Source: Mesorhizobium sp. B2-7-2 (lineage in GTDB: Bacteria; Pseudomonadota; Alphaproteobacteria; Rhizobiales; Rhizobiaceae). From it: DNA of 64,000 nucleotides. Made by a program: the position numbers and the translations under genes. The number at the start of each line of letters is the position of its first letter. Position 1 is the stretch's first letter. Positions 28,692 to 37,250 of the stretch are shown piece after piece. The notes beneath the pieces were generated by a model. That model worked only from the letters and a program-made list of their open reading frames with translations, had not been told where the DNA came from and did no database searches. Where the stretch lies: NCBI RefSeq assembly GCF_006440775.1, contig NZ_VFTZ01000014.1:62001-126000 (forward strand), in the 5' to 3' direction.

Positions 28692-30206
28692 ATGATGAAC
28701 GCACCGCTCAACATTGCCATGCCGGCCGAGGCGTCTGAGGCGCCGAAGGCCTATAAGCTGCTGATCGACGGCCGGCATGTCGATGCCCGCGACGGCCGCA
28801 GCATCGAGCGCGCCAGCCCCGGCCACGGCTTCGTCGTGTCGCGCTATGCGCAGGCGGGCGTGGCGGAAGTCGAGGCGGCGGTGCAGGCCGCGCACAAGGC
28901 TTTCGAGACCGGCCCGTGGCCGCGCATGAAGGCATCGGAACGCGCGGCGATTCTGCTGAAGACTGCCGACCTGATCGAGTCTCGGCTGGAGCAGATCGCG
29001 CGGCTCGACGCGCTGGAATCCGGCAAGCCGATCGCCCAGGCGCGCGCAGAGATCGGGGGCGCGATCGACATCTGGCGCTATGCCGCCTCGCTCGCCCGCA
29101 CGCTGCATGGCGAAAGCTACGCCAATCTGGGCGACTCCATGCTGGGCGTGGTGCTGCGCGAGCCGATCGGCGTCGTCTCGATCATCACGCCGTGGAATTT
29201 CCCTTTCCTGATCGTCAGCCAGAAGCTGCCTTTCGCGCTCGCCGCCGGCTGCACGGCGGTGGTGAAGCCGAGCGAGATGACGTCCGCTTCCACTTTCGTG
29301 CTCGGCGGCATCCTGCTCGAGGCCGGGCTGCCGGCTGGCGTCGTCAACATTCTCGCAGGCTACGGCGCCGATGTCGGCGCGCCGATGGTCAGCCATCCGC
29401 TGGTCGAGATGGTCTCCTTCACCGGCTCGACCCGCGTCGGCAAGACAACCATGGCAGCCGCTTCCGACTCCTTGAAGAAGGTCTCGATGGAACTCGGCGG
29501 CAAGAATGGCCAGATCGTCTTCCCCGACGCCGACCTCGAGGCCGCTGCGGATGCCGCGGTGTTCGGCGGCTTCTTCAACGCTGGCGAATGCTGCAATGCC
29601 GGCAGCCGCCTGATCGTGCATGGGGCGATCGCCGACGACTTCCTCAACGCGGTCAAGGCGCTGTCCCAGAAGGTCCGCGTCGGCGATCCGCTCGACGACC
29701 GCACCAAGGTCGGCGCGATGATCTCGGCCGACCATATGGAAAAGGTAGCCGGCTATGTGACGGCGGCGAGAACCGACGGCGGCAGCGTTTTTGCCGGCGG
29801 CGCGCGGCTTGCATCCAATGCCGGCCAATATCTCGATCCGACCATCATTCGTGACGTCACCGAGGATATGGCGATCGCACGCGAGGAAGTGTTCGGACCG
29901 GTGCTGTCCGTGCTCACTTTTGCAACGATTGAAGAGGCATTGCGCATTGCCAACAACACGCCCTATGGTTTGTCTGCAGGGGTGTGGAGCGCCGATATCG
30001 ACACGTGCATGTCGGTGGCGCGCGGCGTGCGTTCGGGGACGGTTTGGGTGAATACGTTCATGGAAGGTTATCCCGAACTGCCCTTCGGCGGCTACAAGCA
30101 GTCCGGTCTGGGACGCGAACTCGGCAAACGCGCTGTCGAGGACTATACCGAGGAAAAGACTATCCAATTTCATCGCGGCCAGCGCACCGGATGGTGGGTC
30201 GGCTGA
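28692..30206 (+). CDS. NAD(P)-dependent aldehyde dehydrogenase
   Basis: A 504-residue enzyme with the ALDH landmarks TPWNFPFLIVSQKLPFALA, the general base Glu267 in SMELGGKN, and the nucleophile Cys301 in FNAGECCNAGSR. FGPVLSVLTF and PFGGYKQSGLGRELG close the protein. It resembles betaine-aldehyde/glycine-betaine-type and generic broad-range ALDHs. It follows the crotonase by 7 bp and precedes a sugar ABC transporter, so the aldehyde is presumably a pathway intermediate. Confidence 0.9.
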   Translation: MMNAPLNIAMPAEASEAPKAYKLLIDGRHVDARDGRSIERASPGHGFVVSRYAQAGVAEVEAAVQAAHKAFETGPWPRMKASERAAILLKTADLIESRLEQIARLDALESGKPIAQARAEIGGAIDIWRYAASLARTLHGESYANLGDSMLGVVLREPIGVVSIITPWNFPFLIVSQKLPFALAAGCTAVVKPSEMTSASTFVLGGILLEAGLPAGVVNILAGYGADVGAPMVSHPLVEMVSFTGSTRVGKTTMAAASDSLKKVSMELGGKNGQIVFPDADLEAAADAAVFGGFFNAGECCNAGSRLIVHGAIADDFLNAVKALSQKVRVGDPLDDRTKVGAMISADHMEKVAGYVTAARTDGGSVFAGGARLASNAGQYLDPTIIRDVTEDMAIAREEVFGPVLSVLTFATIEEALRIANNTPYGLSAGVWSADIDTCMSVARGVRSGTVWVNTFMEGYPELPFGGYKQSGLGRELGKRAVEDYTEEKTIQFHRGQRTGWWVG

Positions 30207-30264
30207 GTTGGGAGACCCCGGCGGACACCCGCCGGTTCTGTGAATGCAACAAGGGAGGTAGTAC

Positions 30265-31518
30265 ATGTTGCGCAAACTGCTTATCGGAACGGCTCTTGCG
30301 ACGAGCTTTGCGTTCTCGGCGCACGCCGCGGACGTCAAGGAAGTGCAGATGCTGCATTGGTGGACGTCGGGCGGCGAAGCGGCTGCTCTGAACGTGCTGA
30401 AGCAGGATCTGGCCAAGGAAGGCTATGCCTGGAAGGACGTGCCGGTGGCCGGCGGCGGCGGCGACGCCGCCATGACCGCGCTGAAGGCGATGGTTGCGGC
30501 CGGCAATTATCCGACCGCTTCGCAGATGCTCGGCTACACCGTGCTCGATTATGCCGCCGCCGGCGTCATGGGCGACCTCACCGAGACCGCCAAGAAGGAA
30601 GGCTGGGACAAGTCGGTTCCGGCCGCCCTGCAGAAGTTCTCCGTCTATGACGGCAAGTGGGTCGCGGCCCCGGTCAACGTCCACTCCGTCAACTGGCTGT
30701 GGATCAACAAGGCGGTGATGGACAAGATCGGCGGCACCGAGCCGAAGACCTTCGACGACTTCGTGGCCTTGCTCGACAAGGCCAAGGCCGCGGGCGTCAT
30801 CCCGCTGGCGCTCGGAGGCCAGAACTGGCAGGAGGCGACCATGTTCGACTCCGTCGTGCTGTCGACCGGCGGCCCGGAGTTCTACAAGAAGGCGATGAAC
30901 GACCTCGATGAGGAGTCGCTCAAGTCCGACACGATGAAGAAGTCGTTCGACAACCTCGCCAAGCTCGTCAAATATGTCGACCCGAACTTCTCGGGCCGCG
31001 ACTGGAACCTCGCCACCGCCATGGTCATCAAGGGCGACGCGCTGGTCCAAGTCATGGGCGACTGGGCCAAGGGCGAGTTCCACGCCGCCAACAAGACCCC
31101 GGGCACCGACTTCCTGTGCTACCGCTTCCCGGGCACCGACGGCTCGGTGATCTACAACTCCGACATGTTCGGCATGTTCAACGTGCCGGAGGACCGCAAG
31201 GCTGCCCAGGTCGCGCTCGCCACCGCCACTTTGTCGAAAAGCTTCCAGTCGGCCTTCAACGTCGTGAAGGGTTCGGTCCCGGCCCGCACCGACGTGCCTG
31301 ATACCGACTTCGATGCTTGCGGCAAGAAGGGTATCGCCGACCTGAAGAAGGCCAATGAGGGCGGCACGTTGTTCGGCTCGCTGGCGCAGGGCTACGGCGC
31401 CCCGCCCGCCGTCGCCAATGCCTACAAGGATGTCGTATCGAAGTTCGTCCATGGTCAGATCAAGACCTCCGACGAGGCCGTGACCGAGCTGGTCAAGGCG
31501 ATCGACGACGCCAAGTAA
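30265..31518 (+). CDS. Sugar-type ABC transporter substrate-binding protein
   Basis: A 417-residue extracytoplasmic solute-binding protein of family 1 (carbohydrate uptake CUT1). The signal peptide MLRKLLIGTALATSFAFSAHA is cleaved after AHA. The mature start VQMLHWWTSGGEAAALNVL and the ATMVIKGDALVQVMGDWAKG block are typical of glucose/mannose or oligosaccharide binders. Ribosome site AAGGGAGG precedes it. A strong hairpin between it and the permease genes would allow excess binding protein. Confidence 0.9.
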   Translation: MLRKLLIGTALATSFAFSAHAADVKEVQMLHWWTSGGEAAALNVLKQDLAKEGYAWKDVPVAGGGGDAAMTALKAMVAAGNYPTASQMLGYTVLDYAAAGVMGDLTETAKKEGWDKSVPAALQKFSVYDGKWVAAPVNVHSVNWLWINKAVMDKIGGTEPKTFDDFVALLDKAKAAGVIPLALGGQNWQEATMFDSVVLSTGGPEFYKKAMNDLDEESLKSDTMKKSFDNLAKLVKYVDPNFSGRDWNLATAMVIKGDALVQVMGDWAKGEFHAANKTPGTDFLCYRFPGTDGSVIYNSDMFGMFNVPEDRKAAQVALATATLSKSFQSAFNVVKGSVPARTDVPDTDFDACGKKGIADLKKANEGGTLFGSLAQGYGAPPAVANAYKDVVSKFVHGQIKTSDEAVTELVKAIDDAK

Positions 31519-31538
31519 GCCGTTGCTTGAACTCGGGT

Positions 31539-31560
31539 CTCCCCCGCTTCGGCGGGGGAG
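31539..31560 (+). terminator. Intercistronic hairpin after the sugar-binding protein gene
   Basis: CTCCCCCGC and GCGGGGGAG pair perfectly (9 bp) around a TTCG tetraloop. No T-run follows, so it is more likely an mRNA-stabilising or partial-attenuation hairpin than a full terminator. Confidence 0.7.
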
Positions 31561-31643
31561 GTCTCCTGTCGAAAAAGGTAAGGGAAAGACCCTGGCGCGT
31601 TTCGCGCCGGGCGGTTTCCGACCAACCGGTACTGGACGAGCCG

Positions 31644-32603
31644 ATGAGCACAGTTGCCGAAACCCAGATCAAGCTGACGCCGGAGCATGACGCCCGTCCC
31701 GGCGCGTCGGTCCGGTCGCGGCTGCAGGATCTGTTGCCGAAGATCGTTTTGGCGCCGAGCTTCGCGGCGACGATCGTCTTCGTCTATGGCTTCATTCTGT
31801 GGACGATCTATCTGTCCTTCACCAATTCCAAGACATTCCCGTCCTATGCCGTCACCGGAGCCCGCGCATATCAGCGGCTGTGGCGCTGGACCTTCGAGAG
31901 CGACCCGCCGTCGAGCTGGTACACCTCGATCACCAATATGGGCATATTCGGCTTCCTCTACATCCTGATCTGCCTGGCGCTCGGCCTGTTCCTGGCCATC
32001 CTGCTCGACCAGAAGATCCGCGGCGAAGGCGTGCTCAGGCCGATCTACCTCTACCCGATGGCGCTCTCCTTCATCGTCACCGGCGTCGCCTGGAAATGGT
32101 TCCTCGATCCCGGCCTCGGGCTGGAACAGACGCTGCATCAGTGGGGCTGGACGAGCTTCCATTTCGACTGGATCAAGAACAAGGATTTCGTCATCTACAC
32201 GGTTGTGATCGCCGGCGTCTGGCAGGCGTCCGGCTTCGTCATGGCGATGTTCCTGGCCGGCCTGCGCGGCATCGACGGCGAGATCATGAAGGCCGCGCAG
32301 ATCGACGGCGCCTCCGCCTTCCAGCTCTATCGCCGCATCGTCATCCCGCTGCTGCGGCCCGTCTTCCTGTCGGCCTTCATCGTGCTCGCGCATCTGGCGA
32401 TCAAGTCCTACGACCTCGTCGTCGCGCTGACCAGCGGCGGCCCCGGCGGCTCGGCCTGGCTGCCGTCCAACTTCATGTATGAGTTCACCTTCAAGCGCAA
32501 CGAGATGGCGGTCGGCTCGGCCAGCGCGGTGATCATGCTGATGACCATCACCGCCATCATCGTTCCGTATCTCTATTCCGAACTCAGGGAGAAGTCGCGA
32601 TGA
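31644..32603 (+). CDS. Sugar ABC transporter permease (MalF/UgpA type)
   Basis: A 319-residue inner-membrane subunit with six predicted helices. The conserved cytoplasmic EAA loop is EIMKAAQIDGASAFQLYRRIVIPLL split over the usual positions (…AAQIDGA…IxxPLL). ATG 31644 (MSTVAETQIKLTPE) is selected; the frame upstream runs through the hairpin. It overlaps the next permease by 4 bp (ATGA). Confidence 0.9.
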   Translation: MSTVAETQIKLTPEHDARPGASVRSRLQDLLPKIVLAPSFAATIVFVYGFILWTIYLSFTNSKTFPSYAVTGARAYQRLWRWTFESDPPSSWYTSITNMGIFGFLYILICLALGLFLAILLDQKIRGEGVLRPIYLYPMALSFIVTGVAWKWFLDPGLGLEQTLHQWGWTSFHFDWIKNKDFVIYTVVIAGVWQASGFVMAMFLAGLRGIDGEIMKAAQIDGASAFQLYRRIVIPLLRPVFLSAFIVLAHLAIKSYDLVVALTSGGPGGSAWLPSNFMYEFTFKRNEMAVGSASAVIMLMTITAIIVPYLYSELREKSR

Positions 32604-33544
32604 GCGCCGTCGCTTCACCCGCCAGCCAGGCCGCAAGCGGCGCCCGTGCCAGGACATTCAACCGCATCGTCATCTACGGGCTGCTTGGGCTGTTCGCGAT
32701 CTTCTATCTGATGCCGCTCTTCGTCATGCTGGTCACCTCGTTCAAGACCATGGACGAGATCCAGAACGGCAACATGCTGTCGCTGCCGCATGCGCCGACC
32801 TTCGCACCGTGGATAAAGGCGTGGAGCGAAGTCTGCTCGGGCCTGACCTGCGTCGGCATGAAGGGCTACTTCTGGAACTCCATCAAGATGGTCGTGCCGG
32901 CGGTGCTGATCTCGACGCTGCTCGGCGCGCTCAACGGCTATGTGCTGACCAAATGGCGCTTCCGCGGCCACACGCTGGTCTTTGCCATGATGCTGTTCGC
33001 CTGCTTCATCCCGTTCCAGTCGGTGCTGTTGCCGATGGCGACGATCCTCGGCAGCCTCGGCCGCTTCGGTGTCACCTTGCAGAACGCGACCGGCTTTAGT
33101 TTCGGTCTCGGCAATTCCACCGTGAACCTGGTCTTCGTCCATGTGGTCTACGGCCTCGGCTTCACCACGTTGTTCTTCCGCAATTATTACGAGGCCTTCC
33201 CCACCGAGTTGGTGAAGGCGGCACAAGTCGACGGCGCGTCCTTCTTCCAGATATTTCGGCGCATCATGCTGCCCAATTCGCTGCCGATCATCGTTGTGAC
33301 GGTGATCTACCAGTTCACCAACATCTGGAACGACTTCCTGTTCGCCTCCGCCTATGCCGGGTCCGGCGACGTGATGCCGATGACGGTTGCGCTGAACAAC
33401 GTCGTCAACACCTCGACGGGCGTCGTCGAATACAACGTCAACATGGCGGCGGCGATGATTGCCGCGCTCCCCACCCTGATCGTCTATGTCGTCGCCGGCC
33501 GCTATTTCGTGCGCGGGCTGATGGCCGGCGCGGTCAAGGGCTGA
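32600..33544 (+). CDS. Sugar ABC transporter permease (MalG/UgpE type)
   Basis: A 314-residue partner permease with six helices. The EAA loop is recognisable in ELVKAAQVDGASFFQIFRR followed by IMLPNSLP. An N-terminal segment is followed by IYGLLGLFAIFYLMPLFVML, as in MalG-like proteins. It overlaps the first permease by 4 bp and is 21 bp from the ATPase gene. Confidence 0.92.
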   Translation: MSAVASPASQAASGARARTFNRIVIYGLLGLFAIFYLMPLFVMLVTSFKTMDEIQNGNMLSLPHAPTFAPWIKAWSEVCSGLTCVGMKGYFWNSIKMVVPAVLISTLLGALNGYVLTKWRFRGHTLVFAMMLFACFIPFQSVLLPMATILGSLGRFGVTLQNATGFSFGLGNSTVNLVFVHVVYGLGFTTLFFRNYYEAFPTELVKAAQVDGASFFQIFRRIMLPNSLPIIVVTVIYQFTNIWNDFLFASAYAGSGDVMPMTVALNNVVNTSTGVVEYNVNMAAAMIAALPTLIVYVVAGRYFVRGLMAGAVKG

Positions 33545-33565
33545 CCACATTTGGAAGGAACGACC

Positions 33566-34681
33566 ATGGCTTTTCTGGAAATTGATGGGCTGAAGAAGCG
33601 CTTCGGGAATGTCGAGATCCTGAAGGGCATCGATGTCGAGCTCGAAAAGGGCGGCTTCCTGGTGCTGGTCGGCCCGTCCGGTTGCGGCAAGTCCACGCTG
33701 CTCAACACCATTGCCGGCCTGGAGCAGATCACCGAGGGCGAGATCCGCGTCGACGGTCGCGCGATCAACGACCTGCATCCTTCGAAGCGTGACATCGCCA
33801 TGGTGTTCCAGAGCTACGCGCTCTATCCGAACATGACGGTGGCCGGCAACATCGCCTTCGGCATGGAGATGCGCGGCGTGCCGGCGGCGGAACGCCAGGC
33901 GGCGATCGACAAGGTGGCGAAGATCCTGCAGATCGGCCATCTCCTCAAACGCAAGCCGAGCCAGCTTTCCGGCGGCCAGCGCCAACGCGTCGCCATGGGC
34001 CGGGCGCTGGTGCGCGACCCGAAGCTCTTCCTGTTCGACGAGCCGCTTTCCAATCTCGACGCCAAGCTGCGTGTCGACATGCGCATCGAGATCAAGCGCC
34101 TGCACGCCACGACCGGCACGACCATCGTCTATGTCACGCACGACCAGATCGAGGCGATGACGCTGGCGACCAAGATCGCCGTCATGCGCGACGGCGAGGT
34201 GCAGCAGTTCGGCACCCCGGCCGAAATCTACAACAACCCGACCAACATCTTCGTCGCCGACTTCATGGGCTCGCCGGCGATGAACCTGATTCCGGCCAAG
34301 ATCGGCGCCAATGGCAGCGGCCTTTCGGTGGTGCTCGACCGCGAGGCGCGCCAGCCCATCGTGCTGCCGATGCCCGGCGCGCCCTCCGGTCTTGCGGCCT
34401 TCAAGGACAAGCCGGTGATCTTCGGCGTGCGCCCCGAAGCGCTGACCGACCCGGAAGGTGCGGAACGCAACGCTTCCAGCATCGCTACGGCCGACTGCCA
34501 TATCGAAGTGGTGGAGCCGGCGGGATCGGACACGTTCGCCGTCACCAATCTGGGCGGCAAGGGCGTGGTGGCGCGGCTGAGGGCCGATGCGAATATCCAG
34601 CCCGGCACCAGCACGCCTTTGGCCTTCAACCTCAGCAAGGCGGTGTTCTTCGACCCGGCGACCGAGAAGCGCATTCTTTAA
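33566..34681 (+). CDS. Sugar ABC transporter ATP-binding protein (MalK/UgpC type)
   Basis: A 371-residue ATPase. Walker A is GPSGCGKST, the Q-loop is VFQSYALYPNMTV, the signature is LSGGQRQR, Walker B is LFLFDEPLSNLD and the switch His is in YVTHDQIEAM. A C-terminal TOBE/OB regulatory region (about 240-371) is typical of the CUT1 MalK group. ATG 33566 follows TTGGAAGGAACGACC. It energises the preceding permeases. Confidence 0.94.
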   Translation: MAFLEIDGLKKRFGNVEILKGIDVELEKGGFLVLVGPSGCGKSTLLNTIAGLEQITEGEIRVDGRAINDLHPSKRDIAMVFQSYALYPNMTVAGNIAFGMEMRGVPAAERQAAIDKVAKILQIGHLLKRKPSQLSGGQRQRVAMGRALVRDPKLFLFDEPLSNLDAKLRVDMRIEIKRLHATTGTTIVYVTHDQIEAMTLATKIAVMRDGEVQQFGTPAEIYNNPTNIFVADFMGSPAMNLIPAKIGANGSGLSVVLDREARQPIVLPMPGAPSGLAAFKDKPVIFGVRPEALTDPEGAERNASSIATADCHIEVVEPAGSDTFAVTNLGGKGVVARLRADANIQPGTSTPLAFNLSKAVFFDPATEKRIL

Positions 34682-34687
34682 AGAGCT

Positions 34688-36190
34688 ATGGCAAACCCGG
34701 ATATCGTCATCATCGGCTCCGGCATCGGCGGCGCCACGATCGCCTCCGGCTTGGCCGGCAGCGGCGCCTCGATCCTGATCCTGGAGCGCGGCGAGCCGCT
34801 GCCCGCGACGCCGCATGCGCGCTCGACGCGCTCCATCTTCATCGACGAGCACTACCGGCCGAAGGAGATGTGGTGCGAGGCCGGCGGTGCTGCCTTCAAC
34901 CCCGGCAACTACTACTATGTCGGCGGCAATTCGAAATTCTTCGGCGCCGTCCTGATCCGCTACCGCAAGGAGGATTTTTCCAAGCTCGAGCATTTCGGCG
35001 GCATCTCGCCGGCCTGGCCGTTTTCCTATGACGAATTCGAGCCGTGGTATTCGAAGGCCGAGCAGTTGTTTCGGGTTCGCGGCACGCTGGGCGAAGACCC
35101 GACCGAGCCGTTCCATTCGATCCCCTACGCCTTCAAGCCGGTGCCGGACGAGCCGCCGATCGCGCGCGCCCGCGCCGAGCTCAAAGCTCTCGGCCTGCAT
35201 CCTGCCTCGCTACCGCTCGGCGTCGACATCGAGGCCTGGCTGAAGGACGGCAGGACGGGCTGGGACGCCTTCCCCAACACCGGCCAGGGCAAGATCGACG
35301 CTCAGACCGGACCGCTGACGGCAGCGCTTGCCGACAAGAACATCCGGCTTGAGACCGGCGCGCATGTCGACTGGCTCGAAACCGCGCCGGACGGCAAGTC
35401 GATCGCCGCCATCCATTACACCCAAAACGGCGCGCACAAGACGCTGTCGCCGAAGCTCGTCATCCTGTCGGCAGGCGCGATCAACTCGGCCGCCATCCTG
35501 CTGCGCTCGCCCTCCGCGACGGGCAACGGCCTCGCCAACAGCTCCGACCAGGTCGGGCGCAATTTCATGAACCATAATTCGAGCGCGATGCTGGCGATCG
35601 ACCCGCGCCGCCGCAACGATAGCGTCTACCAGAAGACGCTGATGCTCAACGACTACTATCTGTCGGACGGCAAGGGCGGCAAGCCGCTCGGCAATGTGCA
35701 ACTGCTCGGCAAGATCGACGGCAACATGCTGAAGGCCAATGTGAAGAGGATGCCGAAATTCGCGCTCGACTTCGTGGCCGGCCACGCCGTCGACTGGTAT
35801 CTGATGTGCGAGGACCTGCCCGATCCCGAAAGCCGCATCATGGTCGACGGCAAAGAGATCGTCATGCAGTGGCGGCGCTCCAACATGCAGTCGCTGGATG
35901 GCCTGACCAAGGTCATGCGCGAGAACCTTCGCGCCTGCGGCTATCCGATCGTTCTGTCGCGGCCCTTCGACAAGCGCACGCCGTCGCACCAATGCGGCAC
36001 CGTGAAGATGGGCAACGACCCGGCAACATCGCCGCTCGACCCCTTCTGCCGCGCCTGGGACCATCCAAACTTGTTCGTCGTCGACGGCGGCTTCCTGCCG
36101 ATATCGGCCGCCGTCAACCCGGCGCTGTCGATCGCGGCGCAGGCGCTGCGGGTTGCCGACCATATCCGCAAGACGGAGCTTTCTTCATGA
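34688..36190 (+). CDS. GMC family FAD-dependent oxidoreductase (sugar/polyol dehydrogenase-like)
   Basis: A 500-residue flavoenzyme. The FAD site is IVIIGSGIGGATIASGLA. The C-terminal GMC block has the catalytic histidine in SHQCGTVKMG, and NPALSIAAQALR replaces the more usual NPxxTIxA. NPGNYYYVGGNSKFFGAVL is the family's substrate-loop region. This subtype resembles bacterial sugar C3/C2 dehydrogenases more than choline dehydrogenase. It is 6 bp from the ATPase gene, which ties sugar oxidation to the transporter. The acceptor and substrate are unknown. Confidence 0.8.
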   Translation: MANPDIVIIGSGIGGATIASGLAGSGASILILERGEPLPATPHARSTRSIFIDEHYRPKEMWCEAGGAAFNPGNYYYVGGNSKFFGAVLIRYRKEDFSKLEHFGGISPAWPFSYDEFEPWYSKAEQLFRVRGTLGEDPTEPFHSIPYAFKPVPDEPPIARARAELKALGLHPASLPLGVDIEAWLKDGRTGWDAFPNTGQGKIDAQTGPLTAALADKNIRLETGAHVDWLETAPDGKSIAAIHYTQNGAHKTLSPKLVILSAGAINSAAILLRSPSATGNGLANSSDQVGRNFMNHNSSAMLAIDPRRRNDSVYQKTLMLNDYYLSDGKGGKPLGNVQLLGKIDGNMLKANVKRMPKFALDFVAGHAVDWYLMCEDLPDPESRIMVDGKEIVMQWRRSNMQSLDGLTKVMRENLRACGYPIVLSRPFDKRTPSHQCGTVKMGNDPATSPLDPFCRAWDHPNLFVVDGGFLPISAAVNPALSIAAQALRVADHIRKTELSS

Positions 36191-36276
36191 TAGACCGGCG
36201 CCGCCCCTCACCCGCTCCCCCCGTAAACGGCAGGACAATCGCATATGGGGTTTATCGGCGAAGGCCAACGCAAGGC

Positions 36277-36376
36277 CGTCATCCTCGGGCTTGTCCCGAG
36301 GATCCGCCGCCGCACGCAAATATAGCGCGACCAGTTCACGGGCTGGTAGATCCTCGGGACAAGCCCGAGGATGACG
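36277..36376. repeat. 28-bp perfect inverted repeat flanking a 44-bp core
   Basis: The arms 36277-36304 and 36349-36376 are exact reverse complements, and each arm is itself partly palindromic (CCTCGGG...CCCGAGG). Together they fill most of the 292-bp gap between the GMC and SDR genes. Its form is that of a rhizobial palindromic mosaic element or small non-autonomous mobile repeat. It may form a strong RNA hairpin inside the operon. Confidence 0.85.
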
Positions 36377-36482
36377 CCAAGTCATGTCGGATTATCCGAA
36401 CTGCCAAAGTCTCATGCGGTTGCCCTGCCGTAAACGGGGACAAGAGGGTGAGGGGCAGCGCCGGCCTACGCGGGACCCGCCA

Positions 36483-37244
36483 ATGACCCGCCCAGCAGCC
36501 ATCGTCACCGGCGGCGCTCGGGGCATCGGCCTCGCTTGCGCCGAAGCGCTGGCGGATGCCGGCTTCGACGTCCTTGTCGCCGACCTTGCCGAGAAGCCCG
36601 CCAAGGGCCTTGCGGAGAACATCGCCGCGCGCGGCGCGAAATTCGCCTATGCCCAATGTGACATTGCCGACATCGCTGGTCATTCGAGGCTGGTCGAAGC
36701 CGCAATCAGCGCCTTCGGCCACATCGATTGCCTGGTCAACAATGCCGGCGTCGGCGCCGTTGTGCGCGGCGATCTGTTGGAGCTGAAGCCGAAGAATTTC
36801 GATCGCGCTCTGGATATCAACCTGCGCGGCACGGTGTTCCTCAGCCAGGCCGTCGCCAAAGCGATGCTCGCAACACCGGGCGCCCATGCCAGATCGATCA
36901 TCACCATCACCTCGGTCAGCGCCGCCATGGCTTCGCCGGAACGCGCCGACTACTGCATCTCCAAGGCCGGCTTGTCCATGTGGGTGAAGAACCTGGCGCT
37001 GCGGCTTGCACCAGAAAATATCGGCGTGTTCGAGGTCCGGCCAGGCATCATCCGCACCGATATGACGGCGGGCGTTTCCGCCAAATATGACGCGCTGATC
37101 GAGGACGGCCTGGTGCCGGCAAAACGCTGGGGTGAGGCCGGCGACATCGGCGCCGTCGTGGCCGCGCTTGCCTCAGGAAAGTTCGCCTTTTCGACCGGAT
37201 CGGTCATCGATGTCGACGGCGCGCTCTCCGTGCCGCGCTTGTGA
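36483..37244 (+). CDS. SDR family oxidoreductase (3-oxoacyl-ACP reductase-like)
   Basis: A 253-residue short-chain dehydrogenase with the cofactor motif TGGARGIG, the NNAG motif and the catalytic S...YxxxK as TITSVSA and YCISKAG. PGIIRTDMTA is the usual post-catalytic loop. Names such as FabG-like or YgfF-type are often given, but the operon suggests a sugar- or polyol-derived substrate. It begins at ATG 36483, 107 bp after the inverted repeat, and is 6 bp from the next gene. Confidence 0.87.
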   Translation: MTRPAAIVTGGARGIGLACAEALADAGFDVLVADLAEKPAKGLAENIAARGAKFAYAQCDIADIAGHSRLVEAAISAFGHIDCLVNNAGVGAVVRGDLLELKPKNFDRALDINLRGTVFLSQAVAKAMLATPGAHARSIITITSVSAAMASPERADYCISKAGLSMWVKNLALRLAPENIGVFEVRPGIIRTDMTAGVSAKYDALIEDGLVPAKRWGEAGDIGAVVAALASGKFAFSTGSVIDVDGALSVPRL

Positions 37245-37250
37245 GGAACC

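Noticed and set aside
32615..35200. 861-codon minus-strand open frame across the permease, ATPase and GMC genes
   Set aside because: It spans four well-supported genes on the other strand, and its translation has no domain, only H/R/D/A-rich shadow composition.
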